34,033 bases of DNA from Candidatus Anaerotignum merdipullorum (GTDB taxonomy: Bacteria > Bacillota > Clostridia > Lachnospirales > Anaerotignaceae), in contig DXEB01000081.1 in the NCBI GenBank assembly GCA_019115165.1, forward strand, positions 1 to 34,033, written 5' to 3'. The notes beneath the pieces are model-generated. The model was given only the letters and a program-made list of their open reading frames with translations, ran no database searches and was not told the DNA's origin. A program made the translations under genes and the position numbers. Positions 1-8,399 of this stretch are shown in pieces. Position 1 is the stretch's first letter, and every line of letters starts with the position of its first letter.

Positions 1-14
1 TAATATATATGTAT

Positions 15-43
15 TTGATATAGAATGGGAAGAATGATATGCT
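15..43 (+). promoter_or_regulatory. sigma-A-like promoter of the lipoprotein hydrolase
   Basis: TTGATA (15-20) and TATGCT (38-43) are separated by 17 bases, and a TG one base before the -10 makes it an extended -10. Transcription would begin near base 50, about 70 bases before the lipoprotein ATG at 119. Inferred from motif match only. Confidence 0.45.
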
Positions 44-49
44 TTTTCT

Positions 50-63
50 AGAAAGCGCTTTTG
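50..63 (+). promoter_or_regulatory. possible cre (CcpA) site
   Basis: AGAAAGCGCTTTTG contains the perfect palindrome AAAGCGCTTT and matches a symmetric cre (TGAAAGCGCTTTCA) at about 11 of 14 positions. It sits at the predicted transcription start of the hydrolase gene, where CcpA binding would repress. This is motif similarity only; the outer bases are off consensus. Confidence 0.3.
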
Positions 64-118
64 TAAAGCCGGTTCGGCAACATGGATACAAAATAGGAAG
101 AAAAGAGGCGAAAGGGAA

Positions 119-1194
119 ATGAAGAGAACAATACAGATGGGAATGACCCTGATGACGGTGCTGGCGCTGATGGGGTGCAGCGCACCAGCAGAAAACGAAG
201 GAGCATCCCAAATACAGGCAGAAACTGCGGAAAATCCGAATGCAGCAATTCGTGTTTCGGCAGAGGAAGAGCATTATATCTTTGCGCTCAGGTAGAAAGA
301 ATAAAGGTTTATTATCCGAACCGTTTTGGAATTGAATTGGCAGGCGATCTGTATCTTGCGAAGGATGCGGATTTGACACAGCAGTATCCCGCTTTGGTGA
401 TTGGTCCGCCCTTTGGCGGCGTCAAGGAGCAGGGACCAGGCGTGTATGCAAATGAGCTTGCCCAACGGGGTTTTGTCGTGCTGACCTTTGACCCCTCCTA
501 CCACGGATATAGCGGCGGTCAGCCGCGGATGACCGGTTCGACGGCAACTTATGTAGAGGACTTCAGTGAAGGTGTGGACTTTCTGGGTTCCTTGGAATAT
601 GTGGATCGTGAGCGGATCGGCGCCATCGGTATTTGCGGCAGCGGCGGCTTTGCCTTGTCTGCAGCAACGATGGATACCAGAATCAAAGCTGTGGCGCCTG
701 TAGTGATGTATGATATTGCGGGAATCAATAACAGTATGAGCGGGGAAGCCCGTCAGCAGATGCTGGAGATGGCCAGCAACCAGCGATGGGAGGACTTCGG
801 GCAGGCGGAGGCGGCTTGGAGAGCCGCTTACCCGGAGCAGCCGACAGAAACGGTTCCAGAAGGGCTGGATGCGATCAGTGCAGAATTTTATTCGTTTTAT
901 GGCACATCGCGGGGCTGGCATCCCAATGCGCTGGGAAATGTGACGACTGCGTCCATGGCAGATTTGATGACCTTTCCGGATCTGACGCACATCAGCGAGC
1001 TGAATGGTCGTCCGGTTTTATGGATTGCCGGGGAAGATGCCCATTCCCTTGCCTATAGCGAAGAAGCGTATGCAAATGCATCCGAGCCAAAAGAACTGTA
1101 TATCGTCCCGGATGCCAACCATGTGGATCTATATGACCAGGTGGATAAAATTCCGTTTGACGAGCTGGAGCGTTTCTTTCAGGAAGCCCTGTAA
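119..1194 (+). pseudogene. lipoprotein alpha/beta hydrolase, apparently frameshifted
   Basis: The ATG at 119 opens a 58-codon frame with a lipoprotein signal peptide (hydrophobic stretch, then LMGC with lipobox Cys at residue 20) and a polar linker, ending at a TAG at 293-295. The catalytic part continues in another frame, open from before 175 and read from about 292 (VERIKVYYPNRFGIELAGDLYL) to the stop at 1194. It has a dienelactone-hydrolase-like nucleophile elbow GICGSGG (Cys codon at 634), a probable acid in GEDAHS (Asp codon at 1036) and the His of ANHVDLYD (codon at 1120). Joining the frames needs one extra base near 285-295, so a one-base deletion or a sequencing error is the simplest reading. 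No ribosome site or good start precedes the catalytic part alone. If intact it would be a surface-anchored esterase or hydrolase; substrate unknown. The ATG at 175 in the catalytic frame only reads through the linker region out of frame and is unlikely to be the true start. Confidence 0.75.
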
Positions 1195-1260
1195 AAAAGA
1201 TATGGCGATGGAAAGGACTTCCGGTTTGAGCGGATCGGCAGGATAGCGCACGGTTGCGGC

Positions 1261-1299
1261 TTTTGTTTTTTGTCGTTTTATGCTAAAATAAAACGACAA
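1261..1299 (+). promoter_or_regulatory. extended -10 promoter overlapped by a 12-bp inverted repeat
   Basis: TG-C-TAAAAT (1281-1289) is an extended -10; the -35 position (1261-1266, TTTTGT) is weak. The -10 is enclosed by a perfect inverted repeat: TTGTCGTTTTAT (1270-1281) and ATAAAACGACAA (1288-1299) with a 6-base loop. There is no run of T after the right arm, so an operator is more likely than a terminator. The binding protein is unknown. Confidence 0.45.
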
Positions 1300-1325
1300 T
1301 GACAAAGATTGCTGGAGGAACAAAT

Positions 1326-2381
1326 ATGAAGACATTCATTGGGATTGGTTTTGGAATTGGATTATGTATCTTTGGCTTGACAGTGCCGGTATCTGCTCAT
1401 CCGCCTATTACCGTATATGTCAATCAACAAGAGGTGCAGTTTTTGGACCAGGCGCCGGTGATTGTGGAGGATCGGACATTGGTGCCGATGCGTCGTATTT
1501 TTGAAGCGCTGGATGCACAAGTAAGCTGGTCGGAGCCGACACAAACCATTACGTCTGTCAGGGGTGACGATACAGTAGAGCTGGTGATTGGAGACGATAA
1601 GGTATATAAAAACGGAGAAGTGGTTGGTACTATGGATGTACCGGCACAGATTATGCAGGACAGGACAATGGTACCCATCCGCGCCGTTGCAGCGGCATTT
1701 GACGCATCTGTGACATGGGATGGCGTGACTTACACCATCCGTATCCAAACGGATGAACAGGAGGAAAATGGCAATGTGACAGAGCAGATTTATGCGGTGG
1801 ACGGCACACAGATCGCAACGGTCAGTCTGACCTATGCGGCGCTGCAGGAGGATACTGCCGGGGCGAAACAAATCAATGACGAAGTATATGAACAGATACA
1901 GCAAAAGAGTACGGGATTGATTACGCAGTATACCCAAATGGCACAGACGGCATATACGGCGGCGCAGCAAGACGGAGAACCATTCCTGCCGTTTTATGCC
2001 ATTTGTGCTTATACAGTTTCTGGAACATCAGAAAATTATGTTTCGGTGGTTTTGGAAGAACGCAGTTTTCAAGGCGGGCAGGAGCAAAAGACGATTTCTG
2101 CCCAGACTTATAACAGGCAGACCGGCTCGGTGGTATCCTTGTCGGATTTGGTCACAGATAGTCCCTCGCAAACGCAAGCATTGATCCAACAAGGTTTTAT
2201 GTTGTTGGTAGATGCTCAGCCGGATCGATTTTATACAGATGCAGAAGCGCGGCTGCAGGAGCATTTGGATGAGGTCGTTTATTATCTGGAGGGCAATCAT
2301 TTGGTATTTGCGCTCAACAGCGGCATCCTTGCAGATGCGTCTGCGGGCATGGTAGCGTTTATGGTACCATATGCCGGCTGA
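1326..2381 (+). CDS. secreted protein with copper amine oxidase N-terminal-like (stalk) domain and DUF4163/DUF3298-like C-terminal part
   Basis: The protein has 351 residues. The start at 1326 is chosen because GGAGG (1313-1317) lies 8 bases before it and a signal peptide follows at once (MKTFIGIG..., cleavage probably after VSA near residue 26). Residues about 27-140 carry the repeated signature of the copper amine oxidase N-terminal-like family: two copies of a (V/M)P(M/I)R core, RTLVPMRRIFEALDAQVSW and RTMVPIRAVAAAFDASVTW. Residues about 150-350 resemble the DUF4163/DUF3298 (RsiV/PdaC-type) fold, with EERSFQGGQEQ, TYNRQTGSVVSLSDLV and a late YLEGNHLVFALN segment. Such proteins are cell-surface or wall-associated; the molecular function is unknown and no catalytic residues are evident. 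It stands alone, with its own promoter and a strong terminator. Confidence 0.85.
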   Translation: MKTFIGIGFGIGLCIFGLTVPVSAHPPITVYVNQQEVQFLDQAPVIVEDRTLVPMRRIFEALDAQVSWSEPTQTITSVRGDDTVELVIGDDKVYKNGEVVGTMDVPAQIMQDRTMVPIRAVAAAFDASVTWDGVTYTIRIQTDEQEENGNVTEQIYAVDGTQIATVSLTYAALQEDTAGAKQINDEVYEQIQQKSTGLITQYTQMAQTAYTAAQQDGEPFLPFYAICAYTVSGTSENYVSVVLEERSFQGGQEQKTISAQTYNRQTGSVVSLSDLVTDSPSQTQALIQQGFMLLVDAQPDRFYTDAEARLQEHLDEVVYYLEGNHLVFALNSGILADASAGMVAFMVPYAG

Positions 2382-2413
2382 TGATCATTGTTAGACTGCA
2401 GAAACGGTAGATA

Positions 2414-2455
2414 TGCACGAAATCCTAGAGTAAACAAAGGATTTCGTGCATTTTT
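2414..2455 (+). terminator. rho-independent terminator
   Basis: A perfect 13-bp stem (TGCACGAAATCCT, 2414-2426, with its complement at 2438-2450) and an 11-base loop are followed by TTTTT. It lies 33 bases after the stop of the stalk-domain protein. Confidence 0.85.
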
Positions 2456-2739
2456 GCGTGCAGTCCATATCGAGGCATTCTGGCTGCAAGCAGAGCAGGA
2501 TATCCTAATCTGGAGAAGGGAGCTTATTGTTTGAATTGTTTGTGGGAATGGTCGTTTGTAAGCAGGGACAGCAAAAAAACGAAAAAACAAAACCATTTCG
2601 CAAAACTTACAAAACATTGAAAAAAGTCCCTTTGCCGAATACCGGAAAACCGCATGTAAGCGATCGTTTTTCTGATATTTATGGGAATTGCAGGCAGGAA
2701 GTATTTTTTTGGAAGCAGTTGTTTTTTTATCTGAGGGCA
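2456..2739. other. intergenic stretch with no recognisable gene
   Basis: About 280 bases between the terminator and the promoter of the RND operon. It contains short open frames on both strands but none with a ribosome site or recognisable product. It is A/T-rich with runs of A and T. Nothing could be assigned. Confidence 0.5.
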
Positions 2740-2768
2740 TTGACAGCAATATAGTTTTATAATAAAAT
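2740..2768 (+). promoter_or_regulatory. sigma-A-like promoter of the marR-adaptor-RND operon
   Basis: TTGACA (2740-2745) and TAAAAT (2763-2768) are separated by 17 bases, near consensus. The palindrome TTTTATAATAAAA (2755-2767) overlaps the -10 and could be a site for the MarR protein encoded next, but it is A/T-only and weak evidence. Confidence 0.7.
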
Positions 2769-2811
2769 TAGTTCAGGTTTTTTACAGGAAGCAAATAAAG
2801 GGGGAATACGC

Positions 2812-3288
2812 ATGGGGAACGCAAGAAAAATTGCGGAAGAATTGGTTGCACTGAATATGAATATATTATGGTGGAATCGGCAGCATATTGAAAAACTGTT
2901 TAACATCAACGGTAAAAATAATATGCAAGATTTAACTATGCGTCAATTTCATGTGCTGATGTTGGTTCAAACGATGAATTTACATACGGTTTCTGAACTT
3001 TCCAATTGGTCGCGCATCAGTAAAAGCAGCATGTCTATTATGGTTTCTAAGTTAAAAAAGTTGGGGTATTTATATAAAGAACAGGCTGTGGATACAGATG
3101 ACGGGCGCAAGAGTTATTTTTATTTGACTCCAAAAGGGTTGGAAGTGGTCAATCAAGAAATGGAACGTATTTTGGACAGTGTCGCACAAGGTTTTTCTTC
3201 TTTGGGACAGGAGGTAAAAGAAACGTTCTATCAACACCTGAAAGAATTAAATCAAATGTTGTTGAGAGCAGGAGGATATTTAGCATGA
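2812..3288 (+). CDS. MarR-family transcriptional regulator
   Basis: 158 residues. The middle has the MarR winged-helix pattern: helix LTMRQFHVLMLVQTM, recognition region VSELSNWSRISKSSMSIMVSKLKKLGYLYKE, then a wing with the family DGR motif (VDTDDGRKSYFYLTPKG). Flanking helices would form the dimer interface. AAAGGGGG (2797-2804) is the ribosome site. It is the first gene of an operon and overlaps the adaptor gene by 4 bases (ATGA), so it is most likely the local regulator of the RND pump and of itself. The ligand is unknown. MarR proteins usually repress until a phenolic or lipophilic compound binds; that is family knowledge, not visible here. Confidence 0.9.
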   Translation: MGNARKIAEELVALNMNILWWNRQHIEKLFNINGKNNMQDLTMRQFHVLMLVQTMNLHTVSELSNWSRISKSSMSIMVSKLKKLGYLYKEQAVDTDDGRKSYFYLTPKGLEVVNQEMERILDSVAQGFSSLGQEVKETFYQHLKELNQMLLRAGGYLA

Positions 3289-4409
3289 AAAAAAGAAGCG
3301 GACTTCTGGCGCTGATTTGTGCCATTGCAATGACCGGGTGCGCGCCGGAAGAAGAGGTGGTAGAAGAAAAGAGCGCGCGTTCGGTAGAGACCATGACGGT
3401 GAGCACCGGTTCGATTTCCAGTGACTTTTCCTTTTCTGGAACGGTGGCGCCATCCAGAGAGGTTTCTGTTGTGCCGACAGTGGCAGGAAAAGTAACTGGT
3501 TTGGGATATGAAGTGGGCGACAGCGTAGGAGAAGGCGCTGTATTATTTACAGTAGACAGCGTGGATTTGGAAAACCAGCTGCGCAGCATAGAAGCAAATT
3601 ACAATGTGACCAAATTGCAGGCGGATAATGCCAAAACGACGCTGGAAAGCAATCAAATTCTGTATGAAGAAGGCGTTATATCCAAAAGTGAATATGATCA
3701 GCTGAAATTGGCGTATGATACAGCGGAAGCCAATTTGACAGCAATCGAGATACAAAAGGAAAATCTGGAGAAAAATATTGCGGATTGTTCCGTAACTGCG
3801 CCCATCAGCGGCGTTATTTCTGCGAGGAATATTGAAATCGGCAGCTTTGCCAGCCAAAGCAGCCCGGCATATACCATCATTGACCTTTCCAGTGTAAAGG
3901 TAGAAGTAGGCGTTTCGGAGCAGATGGTAAACCAGATTTCCGTTGGGGATACAGTCGATGTGAATTTGACTGCCGTTTCTCCCGAACCGCTGCAGGGGAC
4001 AGTATCCACCATCAGCCCGGCTGCAACACAGACCGGTACATATACCATCAAGATTACGATGGATAACAGCCGCGGATTGCTCAAACCAGGTATGTTGGCA
4101 GAGGTGATATTTGTCACGGCAGCTTCTGATGATACGATGCTTCTGCCGCGCGATGCAGTCATTGACAAAGACGGTGAAACATATGTTTATATTGTGGAAA
4201 ACAGCACTGCTAAAAAAGTTCTGGTGGAAATCGGTATTGAAAGCGGTGAAACAGTGGAAATTACGGATGGTCTGACGACGGATATGCAAGTGGTAACCAA
4301 AGGGCAGACTTATATCAGCGACGGCGAGCAGGTTGAGGTTGTTCGTTCCGAAGAAGACGTACTGCGCGTACCCATTTCTGGTGCGGAAGTACAGAGTGAG
4401 GAGGAATAA
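3285..4409 (+). CDS. RND efflux adaptor (membrane fusion protein), lipoprotein
   Basis: 374 residues with a lipoprotein signal peptide MKKRSGLLALICAIAMTGCAP (lipobox Cys at residue 19). The order is typical of the HlyD/AcrA family: barrel-sandwich half (SGTVAPSREVSVVPTVAGKV, residues about 43-80), a coiled-coil hairpin (about 95-165, with the pivot around NQILYEEGVISKSEYDQLK), the second lipoyl half (CSVTAPISGVISARNIEIGSFAS), then beta-barrel and membrane-proximal domains (VEVGVSEQMVNQISVGDTVDV, LLPRDAVI). It would link the RND permease to the cell exterior or envelope. Translation is coupled to marR by a 4-base overlap, and the permease starts 3 bases after its stop. The hairpin is short, as in adaptors of organisms without a TolC partner; no outer-membrane factor gene is in the window. 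Confidence 0.93.
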   Translation: MKKRSGLLALICAIAMTGCAPEEEVVEEKSARSVETMTVSTGSISSDFSFSGTVAPSREVSVVPTVAGKVTGLGYEVGDSVGEGAVLFTVDSVDLENQLRSIEANYNVTKLQADNAKTTLESNQILYEEGVISKSEYDQLKLAYDTAEANLTAIEIQKENLEKNIADCSVTAPISGVISARNIEIGSFASQSSPAYTIIDLSSVKVEVGVSEQMVNQISVGDTVDVNLTAVSPEPLQGTVSTISPAATQTGTYTIKITMDNSRGLLKPGMLAEVIFVTAASDDTMLLPRDAVIDKDGETYVYIVENSTAKKVLVEIGIESGETVEITDGLTTDMQVVTKGQTYISDGEQVEVVRSEEDVLRVPISGAEVQSEEE

Positions 4410-4412
4410 GCC

Positions 4413-7400
4413 ATGATATCAAAACTTGCCATTCGTCGGAACGTGACGACATGGATGATGACCATGGTGGTATTCCTGGGCGGCATATTGGCATATCTGA
4501 ACTTGGATATGGAATTGATGCCGGAAATGGATATCCCCATCGCCGTTGTCAGCACGACCTATGTTGGTGCGGGTCCGGAAGAAATTGAAACTTTGGTTAC
4601 GGAGCCGCTGGAAGAATCTCTGAGTACCGTTGCCAATGTAGATACGGTAACGTCGGTATCGTCTTCCAATGCATCGATGGTATTGGTGCAGTTTGTGGAT
4701 GGTACAGATATTGATATTGCGTCAATGGATATGCGTGAGGTATTGGACCGTGTCAAATCCGAACTGCCGGATGACGCGGGGGAACCCAATATCATTAAGA
4801 TGGACTTAAATGCTTTGCCCATTACTTTAGGGGTGACAGCAGAAAATATGGATTTGACTGCGTTAAATGAAATGCTGGAAGAAAACGTGGTCAATCGTTT
4901 GGAGCGAATTGAAGGTGTTGCTTCCGTCGATCTGGTCGGCGGTGTGGAACGAGAAGTGCGTATTACCATTGATCCGGATAAAATGGCCGGATATGGTATT
5001 TCTGCTACACAGCTTGCTCAAGTGCTTGCAGCAGAAAATATGAACTTGCCTTCCGGTTCGTTGTCCCAGGGTTCTACTACAGTACAGGTACGTACTTTAG
5101 GGGAGTTTGAAAATATTGAGGAAATCCGAAACCTGCCCATTACCACAGCCAGCGGCGGACTGATCCATCTTAGCGACGTTGCCAGTGTAGAAGAGATGGA
5201 GGTAGACCGGGATTCTTTCAGTATCATTGATGGAAATTATGGGATTATGATTTCCGTTAACAAACAGTCCACAGCCAATCTGGTGGATGTCAGTGATAAG
5301 CTGAATCAGGAAATGGCAAGCATCAATGCGGATTATCCAGAGTTGGAAATGGTGATGCTGACGGATACAGCCAACTATATTGAAATGTCCCTTTCCAATG
5401 TAACGGAAACGGCACTGCTGAGTGCAGTGATTGCATTTTTCGTTCTGTTGGTTTTCCTGAAAAATATGGTAACTTCTTTGATCATTGCCATGTCTATTCC
5501 TACCTCCATTATGGCGACATTTGCGTTGATGTATGCGACGGGCATGAGTATGAACGTCATTTCCATGGGTGGTCTGGCAATCGGGATTGGTATGCTGGTT
5601 GATAACTCTGTGGTGGTATTGGACAGCATTTACCAATATTATGAAAGAGGATATTCTGCGACAGAAGCGGCGGAAACTGGTGCGAAAGAAATGACGATGG
5701 CAGTAACGGCATCTACACTGACCACGGTAGCGGTATTTTTACCCATTGCTTTTGTCGGTGGTTCTGTTGGTCAGCTGATGAACAGTTTGTCCTTTACCAT
5801 TTGCTTCTCACTGATTTCTTCTTTGGTAGTTTCCGTAACATTTGTACCAATGGCAAGCGCTATGTTCCTTCGCAGGGAATCTACCAAAAAGAAAAGAAAA
5901 CACAAATTGCTCAGAAGGATTTCTTATGCATGGGATGTCTTTTTTGATCGCTTGAATGGCGGATATGAAAAATTGATCCGTGCAGCTCTGTATCATCCCA
6001 GAAGAACGATTGTAATCGTTTTGGCGGCATTTTTGGGCAGTTTATGTACCATTCCGATCACTGGTGTGGACTTTATGGATGAAACCGATGAAGGGGTAGC
6101 AAATATTTCCATTGAAATGCCGAACGGAACGGATCTGGATACAACAGAAGAGACCGTTTGGGAAGCGCTGTATCGTTTGCAGGATATTCCAGAAGTGGAA
6201 TTGATGTATGCTTCTGTGGGTGGCAGCATGCTTTCCAGTGGTACCTCATCTGCAACGATTACAATGAACTTGGTGGATAAAACCCAGCGAGAGCGCTCTA
6301 CACAAGAAGTGTGTGAAGAAGTACAAACGCTGCTGCAAAGTATTCCTGGCGCGGAGATTACGGCAAGTGCCTCCAGTTCCGCGATGGGCAGCTTTGGCGG
6401 TGCAGATATTTCCTTTAATGTATATGGCTATGATTCCGAAACACTAATCCAGGTGGAAGACGATCTGGTAGAATTGCTGAGCAATACTCCTGGTTTGACT
6501 GAGGTGGAAGGCTCTACCGGCGAAACCGTGCCGGAAGCAAGAGTCATCATTGATCGAAATAAAGCTTCTTTGTATGGCATTACCACAGCATCTATTGCGT
6601 CTTCCCTGAATACGGCAATTTCCGGATCTACGGCGACGCAGTATAAAATGGATGGTACGGAAATTGATGTAGTCATCCGGTATGATACACAGGAACTGAA
6701 TTATCTGACGGATTTGAATAATATCACTGTAACGTCTGCGTATGGCGGAGAAATCCCGCTTTCCAGTATTGCAGCGGTAGAAATGAGCGAAAGTGCGACT
6801 TCCATTACCAGAGAAAACCAGAAAAATTATATTACCATAGAAGCTTCTGCAAATGATTTGAGCGGCAACGAGGCGCAAAGACTGGTGGAAGAAACATTGG
6901 CAGGTTATGAATTTCCAGATGGCTGCACCTATGATTTTGGCGGTACACTGGAGATGATGAATGAAGCCATGAATTCCCTGCTGACAGCGCTGGTGGTAGC
7001 AGTATTGCTGGTATATATGATTATGGCATCGCAGTTTGAAAGCTTGCGTTATCCTGCCATCATTATGTTTGCCATGCCGTTGGCGTTTACCGGGGCAATT
7101 TTGGGGTTGTTTATCACAGGAAATACCATTACGATGACAGCAATGATGGGCTTTGTCATGCTGGCAGGGGTAGTGGTAAACAATGGTATCGTGTTGGTAG
7201 ATTATACGAACCAGCTGATGGGACGCGGCATGCGCTGCTATGAAGCGTTGGTTACTGCAGGTCCGCGCCGTCTGCGCCCGATTCTGATGACGACGTTGAC
7301 AACGATTTTGGGGATGGTTCCCATGGTGCTCTCTCAGAGTGAGGGCAGTGAAAAGATGCGTACCATGGCGCTGAGTGTTATTTTTGGTTTGTCTCTGTCT

Positions 7401-7532
7401 TCTTTGGTAACATTGGTCTTCATTCCCGTGTTATATGCATGGATGAACAGTCGGAAAGAAAAACGCTTGGCGAAAAAAGCAGCCAAACGCGCGGAAAGAG
7501 AAGCAAAAGAGGCAGAAACTGCCGGCGCTTAA
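4413..7532 (+). CDS. RND-family efflux permease (HAE1/AcrB-like)
   Basis: 1039 residues, the normal length for AcrB-type permeases. TM1 lies near residues 13-33 (MMTMVVFLGGILAYLNLDMELMPEMDIP), then the first porter domain to about 330, TM2-TM6 (about 335-480), a cytoplasmic linker with basic KKKRKHK, TM7 (about 527-548), the second porter domain, and TM8-TM12 (about 855-1015). The two-fold repeat is clear. In TM4 the proton-relay region reads GMLVDNSVVVLDS, so the AcrB Asp407-Asp408 pair is Asp-Asn; in TM10 it reads AGVVVNNGIVLVDY, with no Lys940 equivalent. Both changes are seen in many Firmicute homologues. It should export drugs, bile-type amphiphiles or metabolites using the proton gradient. 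It is the last gene of the operon, followed by a terminator. Confidence 0.94.
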   Translation: MISKLAIRRNVTTWMMTMVVFLGGILAYLNLDMELMPEMDIPIAVVSTTYVGAGPEEIETLVTEPLEESLSTVANVDTVTSVSSSNASMVLVQFVDGTDIDIASMDMREVLDRVKSELPDDAGEPNIIKMDLNALPITLGVTAENMDLTALNEMLEENVVNRLERIEGVASVDLVGGVEREVRITIDPDKMAGYGISATQLAQVLAAENMNLPSGSLSQGSTTVQVRTLGEFENIEEIRNLPITTASGGLIHLSDVASVEEMEVDRDSFSIIDGNYGIMISVNKQSTANLVDVSDKLNQEMASINADYPELEMVMLTDTANYIEMSLSNVTETALLSAVIAFFVLLVFLKNMVTSLIIAMSIPTSIMATFALMYATGMSMNVISMGGLAIGIGMLVDNSVVVLDSIYQYYERGYSATEAAETGAKEMTMAVTASTLTTVAVFLPIAFVGGSVGQLMNSLSFTICFSLISSLVVSVTFVPMASAMFLRRESTKKKRKHKLLRRISYAWDVFFDRLNGGYEKLIRAALYHPRRTIVIVLAAFLGSLCTIPITGVDFMDETDEGVANISIEMPNGTDLDTTEETVWEALYRLQDIPEVELMYASVGGSMLSSGTSSATITMNLVDKTQRERSTQEVCEEVQTLLQSIPGAEITASASSSAMGSFGGADISFNVYGYDSETLIQVEDDLVELLSNTPGLTEVEGSTGETVPEARVIIDRNKASLYGITTASIASSLNTAISGSTATQYKMDGTEIDVVIRYDTQELNYLTDLNNITVTSAYGGEIPLSSIAAVEMSESATSITRENQKNYITIEASANDLSGNEAQRLVEETLAGYEFPDGCTYDFGGTLEMMNEAMNSLLTALVVAVLLVYMIMASQFESLRYPAIIMFAMPLAFTGAILGLFITGNTITMTAMMGFVMLAGVVVNNGIVLVDYTNQLMGRGMRCYEALVTAGPRRLRPILMTTLTTILGMVPMVLSQSEGSEKMRTMALSVIFGLSLSSLVTLVFIPVLYAWMNSRKEKRLAKKAAKRAEREAKEAETAGA

Positions 7533-7582
7533 AACAAAAAAGATGGAAATACCCGAATCGAAAACCGATACAGAATATGCAG

Positions 7583-7620
7583 AAAACCGAGGATATTCAC
7601 AGAATATTCCTCGGTTTTTT
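7583..7620 (+). terminator. rho-independent terminator of the RND operon
   Basis: AAAACCGAGGA (7583-7593) pairs perfectly with TCCTCGGTTTT (7608-7618) around a 14-base loop, followed by more T. It begins 51 bases after the permease stop. Confidence 0.85.
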
Positions 7621-7781
7621 GTATGGAAAGGATGAACATTTGACGCTTTTTTAGAAAGAAAGGTTGTTTTATGCATTTAACCAGACGGATACATTGGTTT
7701 TATCTGTACTGCAAAGTGTAAGAGATGCAATGGATTTTGCATTATTGTAGTGCATTATGAAATCGGAATGGTTTTGTTTGG

Positions 7782-7841
7782 AAAAAATAGTTGACTCAGC
7801 AACTATTTTTTTGTATACTTCTATTTGGTTGCATATGCAAC
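7782..7841 (+). promoter_or_regulatory. promoter of marR-MATE with two matching operators
   Basis: TTGACT (7791-7796) and TATACT (7814-7819) are 17 bases apart. Two inverted repeats share the form GTTG-N6-CAAC. The first (GTTGACTCAGCAAC, 7790-7803) lies over the -35 and extends to 12-bp arms (7782-7793 and 7800-7811). The second (GTTGCATATGCAAC, 7828-7841) is a perfect 14-bp palindrome just after the start point. Centres are 38 bases apart. This is the classical layout for autorepression by a MarR dimer, presumably the one encoded at 7932. The A/T-flanked first repeat could also act as a weak terminator hairpin. Confidence 0.75.
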
Positions 7842-7931
7842 TATTTTTTGTGCAATGAGTTTCGTTTTGGGAGAAGGATGAAATCGTTTCTTCCATTTTA
7901 GATAGAACTAGATGGCAGGAGGAAAGATTCA

Positions 7932-8399
7932 ATGGAGAAAAAAAGCATTTCTTATGGCGTTTATGCTTCTGCAATCTGTCGTTATGCCAACCGCAACTAT
8001 GATCTGCATCTGCGGGATCTGCCTATTGGCAGTGGACAGCAGTTTTTTTTGCTGCGGATTTATGAAAATGAAGGTATTTCTCTATATGGCTTAGCGCAAA
8101 TGGGACATTTTGACAAAGCAACTGTCAGCCGTAGTGTGCAAAAGCTGGTAGAAGCTGGATATATCCGTGTCATACCGGACGAAAATGACCACCGATGCCG
8201 TCATCTATATGTGACGGAAGCAGCAATGCCAATTATTCAACGTCTGCTGTGTACCCGGGCAGAGTGGAATCAGGCATTGACGTCAGGATTTACGGAAGAA
8301 GAATGCATACAGTTGGAAATATTGATGCAAAAAATGGTGCAAAATGCCAAATCCTACATACAGGCGAAGGAGGAAAAAATATGCAGCAAAGAGTATTGA
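7932..8399 (+). CDS. MarR-family transcriptional regulator of the MATE exporter
   Basis: 155 residues. AGGAGGAAA (7917-7925) is the ribosome site. The winged-helix region runs about residues 33-100: IGSGQQFFLLRIYENEGISLYGLAQ, the recognition helix DKATVSRSVQKLVEAGYIRV, and the wing PDENDHRCRHLYVTEAA, where the usual D-R salt-bridge motif reads DENDHRCR. The C-terminal helices carry the dimer interface. It overlaps the MATE gene by 19 bases, so the two are translated together. The twin GTTG-N6-CAAC repeats at 7790-7841 are its probable operators. Related regulators repress a multidrug exporter until a drug binds; the ligand here is unknown. Confidence 0.92.
   Translation: MEKKSISYGVYASAICRYANRNYDLHLRDLPIGSGQQFFLLRIYENEGISLYGLAQMGHFDKATVSRSVQKLVEAGYIRVIPDENDHRCRHLYVTEAAMPIIQRLLCTRAEWNQALTSGFTEEECIQLEILMQKMVQNAKSYIQAKEEKICSKEY

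Noticed and set aside
281-300. Programmed -1 frameshifting in the lipoprotein hydrolase.
   Set aside because: No X-XXY-YYZ slippery heptamer and no clear downstream stem-loop, so mutation or sequence error is simpler.
3543-4289. A 248-codon open frame on the minus strand inside the efflux adaptor gene.
   Set aside because: It has no ribosome site or motif and is fully contained in a convincing adaptor gene.
7782-7811. Terminator reading of the A/T-flanked hairpin in front of marR-MATE.
   Set aside because: The stem overlaps the -35 of a good promoter and repeats the half-sites of the second palindrome, so an operator fits better.
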